A stretch of DNA of 23,390 nucleotides, taken from NCBI GenBank assembly GCA_030838265.1, contig JAUTXA010000242.1, positions 1-23,390 of the forward strand, given 5' to 3'. Both the position numbers and the translations under genes were made by a program. Shown one piece after another: positions 1 to 8,281 of this stretch; position 1 is the stretch's first letter, and each line of letters begins with the position of its first letter. Under the pieces are notes generated by a model that saw nothing but the letters and a program-made list of their open reading frames with translations, ran no database searches and was not told the origin of the DNA. This DNA comes from Actinomycetota bacterium (lineage in GTDB: Bacteria; Actinomycetota; Acidimicrobiia; Acidimicrobiales; BP-101).

Positions 1-1274
1 GCCCGGCCGTGCACGTGGGCCCCCGCGGCTGCGGCCTCGAGGGGCGCGAGCCCAGCGGCCAGGAAGGCACCGATGACGCCCGAGAGGACATCGCCCGTCC
101 CCGCCGTGGCGAGGAAGGGCCCGCCGCTCGTCGTCAGCAGCACCCGGCCGTCGGGGTCGGCGACGACGGTGGTCGAGCCCTTGAGGAGCACGGTGGCGCC
201 GAAGCGCTGGGCCGCCGCCCTGACCGACGCCAGTCGGTCGGCACCCGCGTCCGCGCCGGTCAGGCGGGCGAACTCCCCCTCGTGCGGAGTGAGCACCGTC
301 GGGGCCGATCGGGCCCCGAGCAGTGCCGCGGCGTCGTCGGGCCCACCCAGAGCGAAGAGTCCGTCGGCATCGACGACCACCGGCGTCGCAGCCCGGCTGA
401 CCAGCTCTCGCACCTCGCCCGCCGTCGCCCCGGCCCGGCCCAGGCCGGGACCGACCACCACGGAGTGGGCTCGGTCGTCGCCGAGGACCTCGTTCCACCA
501 CGAGCCTCCGCCCAGGGCGCGGGCCACCACCTCACTGGGCGGGAAGACGTCGGGCGGCGACCCGGGCGAGTAGAGGCGCACCATCCCGGCGCCGGCCCGC
601 GACGCGCCATGGCTGGCCAGCATGGCGGCGCCCAACATGCCGCCTGACCCGGCCACCACGCTCACCGCTCGTTCCCACTTGTTGGTCTCTCGAGCGCGAT
701 CCGGAAGCCACGTGCTGATGTCGACGTCCTCGACCACATGGCAGCGGGCCGGGCCGACGTCGAGCCCGATCTCGACCACCTCGACGTCGCCCGCCCGTCC
801 CGGCCCCTCACCGAGCAGGAGGCCCGGCTTGAGGGCGGCGAAGGTCACCGTGGCGTCAGCTCGCACCGAAGTCTCCGACGCCGTCCCGGTGGTGCCGTCG
901 ACCCCCGACGGGATGTCGACGGCCAGCACCGGCGCGCCACCGGGGTCGGGGGCGTCGTAGGAGCCGTGGAAGCCGGTGCCGTAGGCGGCGTCGATCACCA
1001 GGTCCGACGCCGGCAACCGGGCCGGCGCATCGGCGGCATCGACGACGACCACCCTCACCCCTCGCTGGCGGAGCTGGTCGGCCGCGGCCCGTCCGTCCGC
1101 CCCGTTGTTGCCCTTGCCGACGACGACCACGACCCGCCGGCCGTACGTCCCGCCCATCAAAGCCACGGCCGCCCGGGCGACCGCCGCCCCGGCGCGGGCG
1201 ATGAGGACATCGACCGGATCGGGAGAGGTGGCGTCGATCCGGCCCATCTCGTCGGGAGTGACGACGGGGATCAT
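1..1274 (-). CDS. nnr: Bifunctional NAD(P)HX epimerase / ADP-dependent dehydratase (Nnr), 3' end cut by window
   Basis: This enzyme repairs hydrated NAD(P)H: the N-terminal YjeF_N-type epimerase interconverts R and S forms, and the C-terminal ribokinase-like dehydratase restores NAD(P)H using ADP (family knowledge). I translated 424 complete codons; the gene runs off the left edge. Visible epimerase motifs are GKGNNGADG (residues 53-61; the usual form is GPGNNGGDG), VIDAAYGTGF with D95, DIPSGVDG (120-127) and FAALKPG with K149. Dehydratase motifs are VVVGPGLGR (272-280), VVDADGL (300-306), LTPHEGEFARLTG (328-340), LLKG (363-366) and GTGDVLSG (392-399). The ATG at 1274 lies 7 bp after the GlmS-like stop, so the two are probably co-transcribed. 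The YjeF_N start is shorter than usual before the NNG loop, but no better start is seen. Confidence 0.93.
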   Translation of the reverse strand, partial: MIPVVTPDEMGRIDATSPDPVDVLIARAGAAVARAAVALMGGTYGRRVVVVVGKGNNGADGRAAADQLRQRGVRVVVVDAADAPARLPASDLVIDAAYGTGFHGSYDAPDPGGAPVLAVDIPSGVDGTTGTASETSVRADATVTFAALKPGLLLGEGPGRAGDVEVVEIGLDVGPARCHVVEDVDISTWLPDRARETNKWERAVSVVAGSGGMLGAAMLASHGASRAGAGMVRLYSPGSPPDVFPPSEVVARALGGGSWWNEVLGDDRAHSVVVGPGLGRAGATAGEVRELVSRAATPVVVDADGLFALGGPDDAAALLGARSAPTVLTPHEGEFARLTGADAGADRLASVRAAAQRFGATVLLKGSTTVVADPDGRVLLTTSGGPFLATAGTGDVLSGVIGAFLAAGLAPLEAAAAGAHVHGR

Positions 1275-1281
1275 GTCGAGC

Positions 1282-4200
1282 TCAGGTCGGCCGCTGGCGC
1301 CACCGCGTCGCCAGGTCGTACATGGGCTCGACGAGCAGGTCGATCATGGGCTCGGTCGCAAGACGGGCGTCGTCGAACGAGGGCTCGGTCTCGGTCACGG
1401 TGTCGACGAGGGCGGCATAGCGACCTCGGTAGCCCGACAGCACAGCCCGAGCGGTGTCGGCCGCCACGTGCTCGTGGAAGCGGACGTGCAGGAGGCTCAG
1501 CCCGGTGACCTGGTTGTCCTTCACCTCGGGAACCAGGATGATCGTGCGCCCGTCGGACAGGCCTCGCGCCACCGTCACCTCGCGCTCGGTGGTTACCCGG
1601 TGTTTCGTGCCGCGCAGGATGGATGACCCCTCTGTCCGCGACTTCAATTCGCGAGCCACGCCGCCTTTGTCGACGACATGGATGGTGGCCGGCCCATCGG
1701 CCGGGCTATCGATCTGGTACCGGGTGTAGCCCACCACCTCGGCGACCGCCGGGTCGAGGTCGGACAGCGTTCGCAGGCTGCGATAGAGCAAGCGGTCGCG
1801 GCTCGTGCCCGTGGCCAGCAGCTGACGGATGAGCTCGACGTCGGCGAAGGACTCCTCAGCCCGCGAGATGCCCACCGTCACGGTCTTGGCCTGATGCTTG
1901 ATGGCGTCGATGGGGCGAGTGAGCTCGTCGATGGCCCGGTTCAGAGCGTCAAGCAGGTCGCTGACCACCGAGCTGGGGGAGCCGAGGCGGCCGTGCTCGA
2001 CCTCGTAGGCCTCGAGGGGGACGGTGCCTACTGCGATCCGCAGGAGCGAGGTCAGCGACACCGCCGTGTTGGCCTCGAGGTTGCCGTTGAAGACACCCTC
2101 GCGCAGGCCGGCGAAGAAGCGACGGGCGTGGGGCTCGAGGTCGGGACGGATGCGATCGAGCAGATCGTGGTCGTCACCACCAGCCTCGACCGCGGTGTCG
2201 AGCACGGCCCGGATCTCCCGCAGCTGTCGGGCCTGCGAGTCGATGGCCAGGGCCGCCTCGTAGCCGAAGAGGTGCCCGGCCATGGCCGCCAGCACGAAGT
2301 CGACGGCCGGGTGGATGGTGGGGACCCCAATCACCTGGAGCGCGCCACTGAAGCGGCCCTGGCCCTCGGAGGCGATGACGATCGGGGCCGCCTTGTGGGC
2401 CCGGTAGATGGCAATCTCCTTGGCCACGTCGTCGGCCGTGGCGTCGTTGAGCCCGGCGGCGCACACCAGGATGAGGGGCTCAGCCGACAGGTCGATGTGC
2501 TTCTTGTCCTCGGTCGCGTCGAAGGCGATCGACTTGTAGCAGAGCTCGCTGAGCTTGATGCGCAGCTCCTGGGCCGCGATGCGGTTGAGGCCGTTGCCCA
2601 CCAGCGCCCAGTAGCGGCGGGACGGAGCGTGGCGCAGGGCGGCGTCGGCGATCTCGTCCCGCTTCAGAAGGACCCGCTCCATGGCGTCGGGCAGTTGGCG
2701 CAGGGCGGTCAACAGGTCGTGGGCGGCGTGACGGTCGCCGACCCCGACCGCGTCGGCCACCGCCAGGGCGAGCAGATACCCCGCCGTGACCTGGGCGTAG
2801 AACGCCTTGGTCGACGGCACCGCCATCTCGACGTCGCGACCGTCCGATGTGTAGAGCACGCCATCGGACTTCTCAACCAGATCGCTGTTGCGGCGGTTCA
2901 CGATGGCCACCACGGCCGCCCCTCGGGCGCGGGCCAAGTCGACGGTGCGGTTGGTGTCGGTCGTGGTGCCCGATTGGCTGATGGGAATCACCAACGTGTC
3001 GGACATGTCGTCGCGCAGGGCAAAGCCCGACAACTCGGTGGCCAGCATCGACGAGGCCAGGATTGGTGACTTGGCCAGGGCGAGGTCGAGGGCGGCGGCC
3101 GCGCTCTGGGCCGCCACCGCGGCGGTGCCCTGGCCGATGGCGAGGACCCGGGTGATCGACCCATCGCCCAACCGAGTCACGACCGAGGGCGGCAGAGCGG
3201 ACGGCGAGAGGGCCACGGCGAGGAGGCCATCGTGTTCGACCACCTTGCCGCGCAACGTCTTCTGCACGGAGCGTGGGGCTTCGCCGATCTCCTTGAGCAG
3301 GTAGTGCGGCGCACCCGCCCGGTCGATGTCGCGGGTGGTGATCTCGGCGATGACGACCTCGGCCTCGGCCACCGGCAGCTCAGTGCCGTCGTAGGCCAGG
3401 CGGCGAATGCCGTCGAGGGTGCCGGCGCCCTGGCGATCGAGAACGACGACCTGGCCGGACGACCCGTCCTTCCCACTTGGCGACTCGCCGTCCATGCGCA
3501 GGTAGCGCGGCGTCTCCTCGACCAGGCCGTAGGGCTCGCTCGCCACGATGAGCGTGTCCTCGGCCAGCCCGACGTAGAGGGCCTGGCCGCTGCCCCGCAG
3601 GGCGAGCATGAGCTGGCCCGGCTCCTCGGCCGCGCTGGCGCCGATGGCCACCGACCCGTCGAACGATGCGACGGTCTCTCGGAAGGCGTCGATGAGGTCG
3701 GCCCCCTCGTCGCGCCGGCGGGCGGTGAGAGCAGGGATCACCTTGGCATCGGTGGTGATCTCGGGCGGGATGACGAGATGAGCGGCGGCCCGCAGCTCGG
3801 CGTAGTTGTCGACGTCGCCGTTGAGGGCGGCGGTGATGTAGCAGGACGAGGGGTGACCTTCCTCCTCGTGGTTCAGGGGGTGGGCGTTGGCCTGGCTGAT
3901 GATGCCGACGCTGGCCCAGCGGGTGTGACCGAGGACGGTCGCCTGGGCCGTGGGGCTGTTGAGGGCCCGGCGCAGCAGCTCGTCGCCCTCGATGGCAGCC
4001 CGCAGGGCGCGCGTGTTGTCGCCCAGCTCGCCGATCTCGGCCGCCGCCTTGTAGACGAAGCTCAGATGATCGCCCGCCACCCGCACCGATCCGTTGACGA
4101 ACAAGGGGTCGGAGCGCTCGGCGATCGTGGGGGCCACGGAGGGGTCGTCGAGCGGCAAGCCATGACCTTCGATGAGCAGGTGGAGCCCGGCCGAGTCGCG

Positions 4201-4704
4201 GCCCCTGACCTCGAGGCGATCGATGGCCGACAGCGCGATCTGGATCGAGGCGTAGGCCTCGACCGCGGACGGCGCGGCGCCGACGCCAGCCAGCTGGGAC
4301 ACGGCGCCCGCGTTGTGCAGGCGGTCGCGGGCGATGGCCCAGAGGGCATCCTTGACCCGGACGAGGGCGGCGCTCGCAGCCTCCTGATCGATGTCGGTGG
4401 CGGCACTGGCGTCGAGGGCAGCCTCGACGGCTCCGACCTTGGCTTCGATGGCCCGGACCAGGTCGGCCACGTCGGCCCGCAGTCCGGCGTCGGCGACGAG
4501 GGCCAGCAGGCCGGGAGCCCCTCGCAACAAGGTGTCAGCCGCCTCGAGGCTCTCGGCCCCGGCGCCCAGGCCGGCGACATCGGCCAACGCCGAGGGGCCG
4601 GACGAGAGAGAGTCACCCGCCTGGCGCAGCAGAGTCGTGACCTCGGCCGCCGACGGGGGTGGGCGGCCCGAGGGGCGGCGGACGACGGCGATGATCCCGC
4701 ACAT
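1282..4704 (-). CDS. glmS: Giant GlmS-like protein: class II glutamine amidotransferase plus double SIS domain with extra regions
   Basis: This is related to glutamine-fructose-6-phosphate aminotransferase, which makes glucosamine-6-phosphate for UDP-GlcNAc. It has 1140 residues, against roughly 600-625 for ordinary GlmS. The start is fixed by Cys2 (MCGII), the N-terminal nucleophile. Amidotransferase motifs follow: RGRDSAG (167-173), GHTRWAS (259-265), NAHP (273-276), LNGDVDNY (294-301; usual HNG) and TTDAKVI (317-323). The SIS part shows LLKEIGEAP (469-477), ISQSGTT (575-581), PSTKAFYAQ (630-638) and GNGLNRIAAQELRIKLSE (703-720). The usual GELKHGP segment is altered to TEDKKHIDL (731-739). 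A QAKTVTV stretch (938-944) resembles the AKSVTV tail that ends ordinary GlmS, so K940 may be the Schiff-base lysine. About 140 extra Ala-rich residues follow MCGII, and about 195 unassigned residues follow 944. It sits 11 bp after glmM, as glmS does near glmM in mycobacteria. Activity as GlmS is likely but unproven. Confidence 0.85.
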   Translation of the reverse strand: MCGIIAVVRRPSGRPPPSAAEVTTLLRQAGDSLSSGPSALADVAGLGAGAESLEAADTLLRGAPGLLALVADAGLRADVADLVRAIEAKVGAVEAALDASAATDIDQEAASAALVRVKDALWAIARDRLHNAGAVSQLAGVGAAPSAVEAYASIQIALSAIDRLEVRGRDSAGLHLLIEGHGLPLDDPSVAPTIAERSDPLFVNGSVRVAGDHLSFVYKAAAEIGELGDNTRALRAAIEGDELLRRALNSPTAQATVLGHTRWASVGIISQANAHPLNHEEEGHPSSCYITAALNGDVDNYAELRAAAHLVIPPEITTDAKVIPALTARRRDEGADLIDAFRETVASFDGSVAIGASAAEEPGQLMLALRGSGQALYVGLAEDTLIVASEPYGLVEETPRYLRMDGESPSGKDGSSGQVVVLDRQGAGTLDGIRRLAYDGTELPVAEAEVVIAEITTRDIDRAGAPHYLLKEIGEAPRSVQKTLRGKVVEHDGLLAVALSPSALPPSVVTRLGDGSITRVLAIGQGTAAVAAQSAAAALDLALAKSPILASSMLATELSGFALRDDMSDTLVIPISQSGTTTDTNRTVDLARARGAAVVAIVNRRNSDLVEKSDGVLYTSDGRDVEMAVPSTKAFYAQVTAGYLLALAVADAVGVGDRHAAHDLLTALRQLPDAMERVLLKRDEIADAALRHAPSRRYWALVGNGLNRIAAQELRIKLSELCYKSIAFDATEDKKHIDLSAEPLILVCAAGLNDATADDVAKEIAIYRAHKAAPIVIASEGQGRFSGALQVIGVPTIHPAVDFVLAAMAGHLFGYEAALAIDSQARQLREIRAVLDTAVEAGGDDHDLLDRIRPDLEPHARRFFAGLREGVFNGNLEANTAVSLTSLLRIAVGTVPLEAYEVEHGRLGSPSSVVSDLLDALNRAIDELTRPIDAIKHQAKTVTVGISRAEESFADVELIRQLLATGTSRDRLLYRSLRTLSDLDPAVAEVVGYTRYQIDSPADGPATIHVVDKGGVARELKSRTEGSSILRGTKHRVTTEREVTVARGLSDGRTIILVPEVKDNQVTGLSLLHVRFHEHVAADTARAVLSGYRGRYAALVDTVTETEPSFDDARLATEPMIDLLVEPMYDLATRWRQRPT

Positions 4705-4715
4705 GAGAAGGAAGG

Positions 4716-6071
4716 CTACGGCGTGCTGGCCGGGCCGAGTACCCGGGTGACAGCCTCAGCCAGCTGGTCGGCCGCGTTGGCCGCTGCCGCCTCAGTGGCG
4801 GCCTCGACCATCACCCGGACGAGCGGCTCCGTCCCGCTGGGCCGGATGAGGACGCGACTGCGGGGCCCCAGCTCGCCTTCGACCCGCGCCACCTCGCCGG
4901 CCAGCAGATCGACGAGGTCGGGGGCCCGGTGGTCGACTCGGACGTTGCGCAGCACCTGAGGGAGGCGGGTCATGGCCTCGCCGGCCAGCACATCGAGAGG
5001 CCGACCGGTGCGGGCCAGCACGTCGAGCACCTGTAGGCCGGTGAGGATCCCGTCGCCCGTGGTGGCCAGCGAGCGGAAGATGAGATGACCCGACTGCTCG
5101 CCGCCGAGAGCCCAGCCATGAGCCTCGAGGGCGGCCAGGATGTGGCGGTCGCCAACCGGCGTCTCGTGCACGTGGATGCCGTGCTCCTCCATGGCCAGCC
5201 GGAAGCCGAGGTTGGTCATCACCGTGACGGCGACGGTCTCTTGGGGCAGCAGGCCGCGGCTGCGCAGGTCGAGGGCGCAGATGGCGATGAGGTGGTCGCC
5301 ATCGACGAGGTCGCCGTTGCCGTCGACGGCCAGCACCCGGTCAGCGTCGCCGTCGAAGGCCAGACCGGCGTCGGCACCGGCATCGCCGACTGCTCGTCGC
5401 AGGTCGTCGGGGTGCGTCGAGCCGCTCTTCTCGTTGATGTTGGTGCCGTTGGGCTCGGCGTGGATGACGACGACCTCGGCCCCCGCGGCCCGCAGGGCCT
5501 GCGGGCCCACCACCGAGGCGGCGCCGTTGGCGCAGTCGACCACGACCTTCAGCCCGTCGAGCCGGCGCCCGTCGAGCGACGCCACCAGCTGGCTGACATA
5601 CCAATCGACAGCCGTGGGCTCAACGGTGACCGTGCCCACCTCAGCCCCGACCGGAGGTGCCGGCGCGCCAACCGCGCCGCTCGTGATCGAGGCCAGCTCG
5701 GCTTCGAGCCGCTCCTCGACCTCGTCCGACAGCTTGGTGCCTCCGGGGGCGAAGAGCTTCACCCCGTTGTCGGAGAAGGCGTTGTGGGACGCCGAGACGA
5801 CGGCGCCCGCGCCGCCCCGGGCCGCGCACATCGTGGCCACCGCGGGCGTCGGCACCACGCCGAGGTCGATCACCGTCGCACCCTCGGCGGCCAAGCCCGC
5901 GGCCAAGGCGGCCTGCAGCAACGGGCCCGAGCGCCGGGTGTCGCGTCCGGTGAACCACTCGTCGCCGCCCAGCACGCGCGCCGCGGCCCGTCCGAGGGCG
6001 AGCACCAGCTCAGGGGTGAGCTCGCCGTTGGCCACACCGCGCACGCCGTCGGTGCCGAACTTCACGCTCAC
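4716..6071 (-). CDS. glmM: Phosphoglucosamine mutase GlmM
   Basis: GlmM converts glucosamine-6-phosphate to glucosamine-1-phosphate, the step after GlmS on the way to UDP-GlcNAc and peptidoglycan. The 451-residue protein has normal family length and all four landmark sites. The N-terminus is FGTDGVRG (5-12), and the phosphoserine loop is SASHNAFSDNG with S95 as the expected phosphorylated serine (the usual form has Pro where Ala98 stands). The metal loop is DGDADR (240-245), the sugar-binding loop GEQSGH (324-329) and the phosphate-binding loop RPSGTEP (410-416). The start is GTG at 6071; a second GTG two codons on (6065) would give MKFGTDG and is equally acceptable. It lies 49 bp after rpsI and 11 bp before the GlmS-like gene, so it is probably read from the rplM promoter. 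Confidence 0.97.
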   Translation of the reverse strand: MSVKFGTDGVRGVANGELTPELVLALGRAAARVLGGDEWFTGRDTRRSGPLLQAALAAGLAAEGATVIDLGVVPTPAVATMCAARGGAGAVVSASHNAFSDNGVKLFAPGGTKLSDEVEERLEAELASITSGAVGAPAPPVGAEVGTVTVEPTAVDWYVSQLVASLDGRRLDGLKVVVDCANGAASVVGPQALRAAGAEVVVIHAEPNGTNINEKSGSTHPDDLRRAVGDAGADAGLAFDGDADRVLAVDGNGDLVDGDHLIAICALDLRSRGLLPQETVAVTVMTNLGFRLAMEEHGIHVHETPVGDRHILAALEAHGWALGGEQSGHLIFRSLATTGDGILTGLQVLDVLARTGRPLDVLAGEAMTRLPQVLRNVRVDHRAPDLVDLLAGEVARVEGELGPRSRVLIRPSGTEPLVRVMVEAATEAAAANAADQLAEAVTRVLGPASTP

Positions 6072-6120
6072 GACCGACCCGGCCGGGGGGAGGCGGCGGC
6101 CAAGGCGGCCGGTGCCCGCA

Positions 6121-6513
6121 CTACCGCTTCGAGTACTGGGCCGCCTTGCGGGCCTTCTTGAGGCCGTACTTCTTGGACTCCTTCTCGCGGGCGTCGCGAG
6201 TGAGGAAGCCCTCCTTCTTCAGGCTGCCGCGCTGCTCGGGATCGAGCTCGGCCAGGGCCCGGGCGATGCCGAGGCGCAGGGCACCGGCCTGACCGGACAC
6301 GCCGCCGCCATCCATCGTGCAGTCGATGTCGTAGGTCTCGGACTGGTTGGTGATGCGGAGGGGCTCGGTGATGACCTGGCGGTGGGTGGCCGACGGGAAG
6401 TAGTCGTCGATGGCCCGCTTGTTGATGGTGATCACGCCCGTGCCGGGACGGAGTCGGACGCGAGCGACCGCTTGCTTGCGACGACCGGTGGTCTGGGTGA
6501 GGGGCTTGGGCAT
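6121..6513 (-). CDS. rpsI: 30S ribosomal protein S9
   Basis: S9 is a small-subunit head protein whose C-terminal tail reaches the P-site tRNA. The 130-residue product has the family body (TGRRKQAVARVRL at 9-21, then a GGGVSGQAGALRLGIARAL stretch that starts near residue 69) and the diagnostic C-terminal SKR. It follows rplM by 14 bp, the near-universal L13-S9 pair. The GGA-containing sequence just upstream of the ATG (AGAGGAATTCGA) provides a Shine-Dalgarno site. Nothing is unusual in it. Confidence 0.98.
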   Translation of the reverse strand: MPKPLTQTTGRRKQAVARVRLRPGTGVITINKRAIDDYFPSATHRQVITEPLRITNQSETYDIDCTMDGGGVSGQAGALRLGIARALAELDPEQRGSLKKEGFLTRDAREKESKKYGLKKARKAAQYSKR

Positions 6514-6527
6514 TCGAATTCCTCTGA

Positions 6528-6977
6528 CTAGGCCGGGCGTCGGGTGTGCTCGAGGTCGAGGGGCTGCGGACCCTGGGCCTGATGCGGGTGCTCGGCACCG
6601 CCGTAGATCTTCAGCTTCTTGAGCATCTGGCGACCGAGGGTGCCCTTGGGGAGCATGCCGCGAACCGCACGGCGAACCGCTTCCTCCGGCTTCTTCTCCA
6701 TTTGTTGGCGAAGGGTGAGCGAGCGCAGGCCGCCCGGGTAGCCGGAGTGGTGGTAGATGAGCTTCTTGTCGAACTTGTCGGCCGTGACCGCGACCTTGGC
6801 GGCGTTGACCACGATGACGAAGTCGCCGGTGTCGACGTGGGGGGCGTAGATCGGCTTGTGCTTGCCGCGCAGAATGCGGGCGACCTCACTCGAGAGGCGG
6901 CCGAGGACAAGGCCGTCAGCATCGACGACGTGCCAGGCGCGTTGGATGTCAGTGGACTTCGGAGAAAAGGTGCGCAC
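6528..6977 (-). CDS. rplM: 50S ribosomal protein L13
   Basis: L13 is an early-assembly protein of the large subunit. I place the start at the GTG at 6977, giving a 149-residue protein that begins (M)RTFSPKSTDIQRAWHVVDADG, matching the usual L13 N-terminus. The frame stays open upstream to an ATG at 7133, but that stretch is low-complexity, crosses the candidate promoter and overlaps the divergent gene. An AGAAGGG Shine-Dalgarno site (6983-6989) sits 5 nt before the GTG. Family motifs seen are LGRLSSEVARILRGKHKP, HSGYPGG and VRGMLPKGTLGRQMLKKLKIYGG. It is the first gene of the unit running rplM-rpsI-glmM-glmS-like-nnr. Confidence 0.97.
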   Translation of the reverse strand: MRTFSPKSTDIQRAWHVVDADGLVLGRLSSEVARILRGKHKPIYAPHVDTGDFVIVVNAAKVAVTADKFDKKLIYHHSGYPGGLRSLTLRQQMEKKPEEAVRRAVRGMLPKGTLGRQMLKKLKIYGGAEHPHQAQGPQPLDLEHTRRPA

Positions 6978-7012
6978 GTGAACCCTTCTGCGGCGCGAAT
7001 GACCAGCGGGAA

Positions 7013-7041
7013 ATTGTACGGGCGGAGGGGGCGCGCGGCAA
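7013..7041 (-). promoter_or_regulatory. Candidate sigma-70-type promoter for rplM-rpsI-glmM
   Basis: On the minus strand TTGCCG (7036-7041) and TACAAT (7013-7018) are separated by exactly 17 bp, close to TTGACA and TATAAT. The predicted transcription start near 7005 would leave a leader of about 28 nt holding the AGAAGGG ribosome site of rplM. The position in the short divergent gap between rplM and the threonine dehydratase gene supports it. This is a prediction from sequence only. Confidence 0.65.
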
Positions 7042-7067
7042 ATGGCCCGGCCCCGGTGGACCCCCAT

Positions 7068-7073
7068 TAGCCT
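7068..7073 (+). promoter_or_regulatory. Candidate -10 element for a leaderless threonine dehydratase mRNA
   Basis: TAGCCT (7068-7073) fits the TANNNT pattern and ends 7 bp before the ATG at 7081. Transcription would then begin at or next to the start codon. No Shine-Dalgarno sequence is visible in the C-rich bases before that ATG, which fits a leaderless transcript. Such mRNAs are common in Actinomycetota. The match is short, so confidence is limited. Confidence 0.4.
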
Positions 7074-7080
7074 GCCCCAG

Positions 7081-8280
7081 ATGATCGGCCTGCGTGACAT
7101 CGAGGAGGCTCGCGCCAGGGTGGCGTCCGTCATCCGGACGACTCACGTCGATCGATCCGACTCGCTCAGTCGCCTGGTGGGACGGCCCGTCCTGCTCAAG
7201 GGCGAGCACCTCCAGCGGACGGGGTCCTACAAGATCCGGGGCGCCTACAACTTCATCTCCCGTCTGCCCGACAGCGTGCAGGAGGTGGTGGCCGCTTCGG
7301 CCGGCAACCATGCCCAGGGGGTGGCCCTGGCCGCCACCCTGACGGGGAAGCGCTCGACCATCTTCATGCCCGTCAATGCCCCTCTGCCCAAGGTCGAGGC
7401 GACTCGTTCGTATGGGGCCGAAGTCCGGTTCGAGGGCGAGGCCGTCGACGACTGCCTGGCCGTGGCCAGCGAGTACGCGGACTCGACCGGCGCCATCCTC
7501 GTCCCGCCGTTCGACGACCCCCTCGTCATCGCCGGGCAGGGCACGGTCGGCCTCGAGATCGCCGAGCAGGCCGCCGACGCCGAGGTCGTGGTGGTGCCCG
7601 TGGGCGGCGGGGGCCTCATCTCGGGCGTGGCCACGGCCCTAGCCCACACCAGGCGCAGCGTGCGCGTGATCGGGGTCGAGGCCGCCGGCGCGGCGGCCAT
7701 GCGAGCGTCGCTCGATGCCGGTCACCTGGCGTCGATCGACGAGCTGCACACCATGGCCGATGGCATCGCCGTCAAGACTCCGTCCGAGCTGACGCTGGCC
7801 CACGTGCGGGCCTATGTCGACGACATCGTCACCGTGACCGAGGAGCAGATCTCCCAGGCCCTGATCCTCCTGCTGGAGCGGGCCAAGGCGGTCGTCGAGC
7901 CGGCCGGTGCGGTCGGCCTGGCCGCCATCCTGGCCGGGAAGGTCCCTGGCACCGGGCCCGCCCTGGCCCTGCTCTCGGGCGGCAACGTCGACCCTCTCCT
8001 GATGATCAAGCTCATCGACCACGGGCTCTCGGCGGCCGGGCGCTACCTGGTGCTGCGCATCGTGCTCGACGACCGTCCCGGGTCGCTGGCCCGCCTCACC
8101 TCGGCGGTGGCCAAGATGGGCCTCAACGTCCTCGAGGTCGAGCACCACCGGGCCGGGACCCACGTCGGGGTGCACGAGGTCGAGGTCCTGCTCACCCTCG
8201 AGACGCGCGACCCCGACCACCGCGACGAAGTGGTCGGCGAGCTGCGCCAGTACGGCTTCGGAGTCGAGCTCCTGAGCTGA
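7081..8280 (+). CDS. ilvA: Threonine ammonia-lyase with C-terminal ACT domain
   Basis: This PLP enzyme deaminates threonine to 2-oxobutanoate, the entry to isoleucine synthesis, and may also act on serine. The 399-residue product shows the PLP lysine in GSYKIRGAYNF (K51), the substrate loop ASAGNHAQG (72-80) and the phosphate-binding loop GGGGLISG (175-182). A single ACT domain starts near residue 325 (LVLRIVLDDRPGSLARL). That length and the single ACT domain resemble the shorter TdcB/IlvA2-type enzymes rather than the roughly 500-residue biosynthetic IlvA. I chose the ATG at 7081 (MIGLRDIEEARARV) over the in-frame ATG at 7042, whose extra 13 residues look non-coding and would include the candidate -10 element. 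It is the only plus-strand gene and ends 1 bp before the convergent DUF1385 stop codon. Whether it is biosynthetic or catabolic cannot be told here. Confidence 0.93.
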   Translation: MIGLRDIEEARARVASVIRTTHVDRSDSLSRLVGRPVLLKGEHLQRTGSYKIRGAYNFISRLPDSVQEVVAASAGNHAQGVALAATLTGKRSTIFMPVNAPLPKVEATRSYGAEVRFEGEAVDDCLAVASEYADSTGAILVPPFDDPLVIAGQGTVGLEIAEQAADAEVVVVPVGGGGLISGVATALAHTRRSVRVIGVEAAGAAAMRASLDAGHLASIDELHTMADGIAVKTPSELTLAHVRAYVDDIVTVTEEQISQALILLLERAKAVVEPAGAVGLAAILAGKVPGTGPALALLSGGNVDPLLMIKLIDHGLSAAGRYLVLRIVLDDRPGSLARLTSAVAKMGLNVLEVEHHRAGTHVGVHEVEVLLTLETRDPDHRDEVVGELRQYGFGVELLS

Positions 8281-8281
8281 G

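Noticed and set aside
4705..4715. Possible glmS ribozyme or other leader before the GlmS-like gene
   Set aside because: Only 11 bp separate it from the glmM stop codon, so there is no room for a structured leader.
6978..7133. Upstream start for rplM at 7133
   Set aside because: The extra 52 residues are not L13-like, cross the predicted promoter and overlap the divergent gene start.
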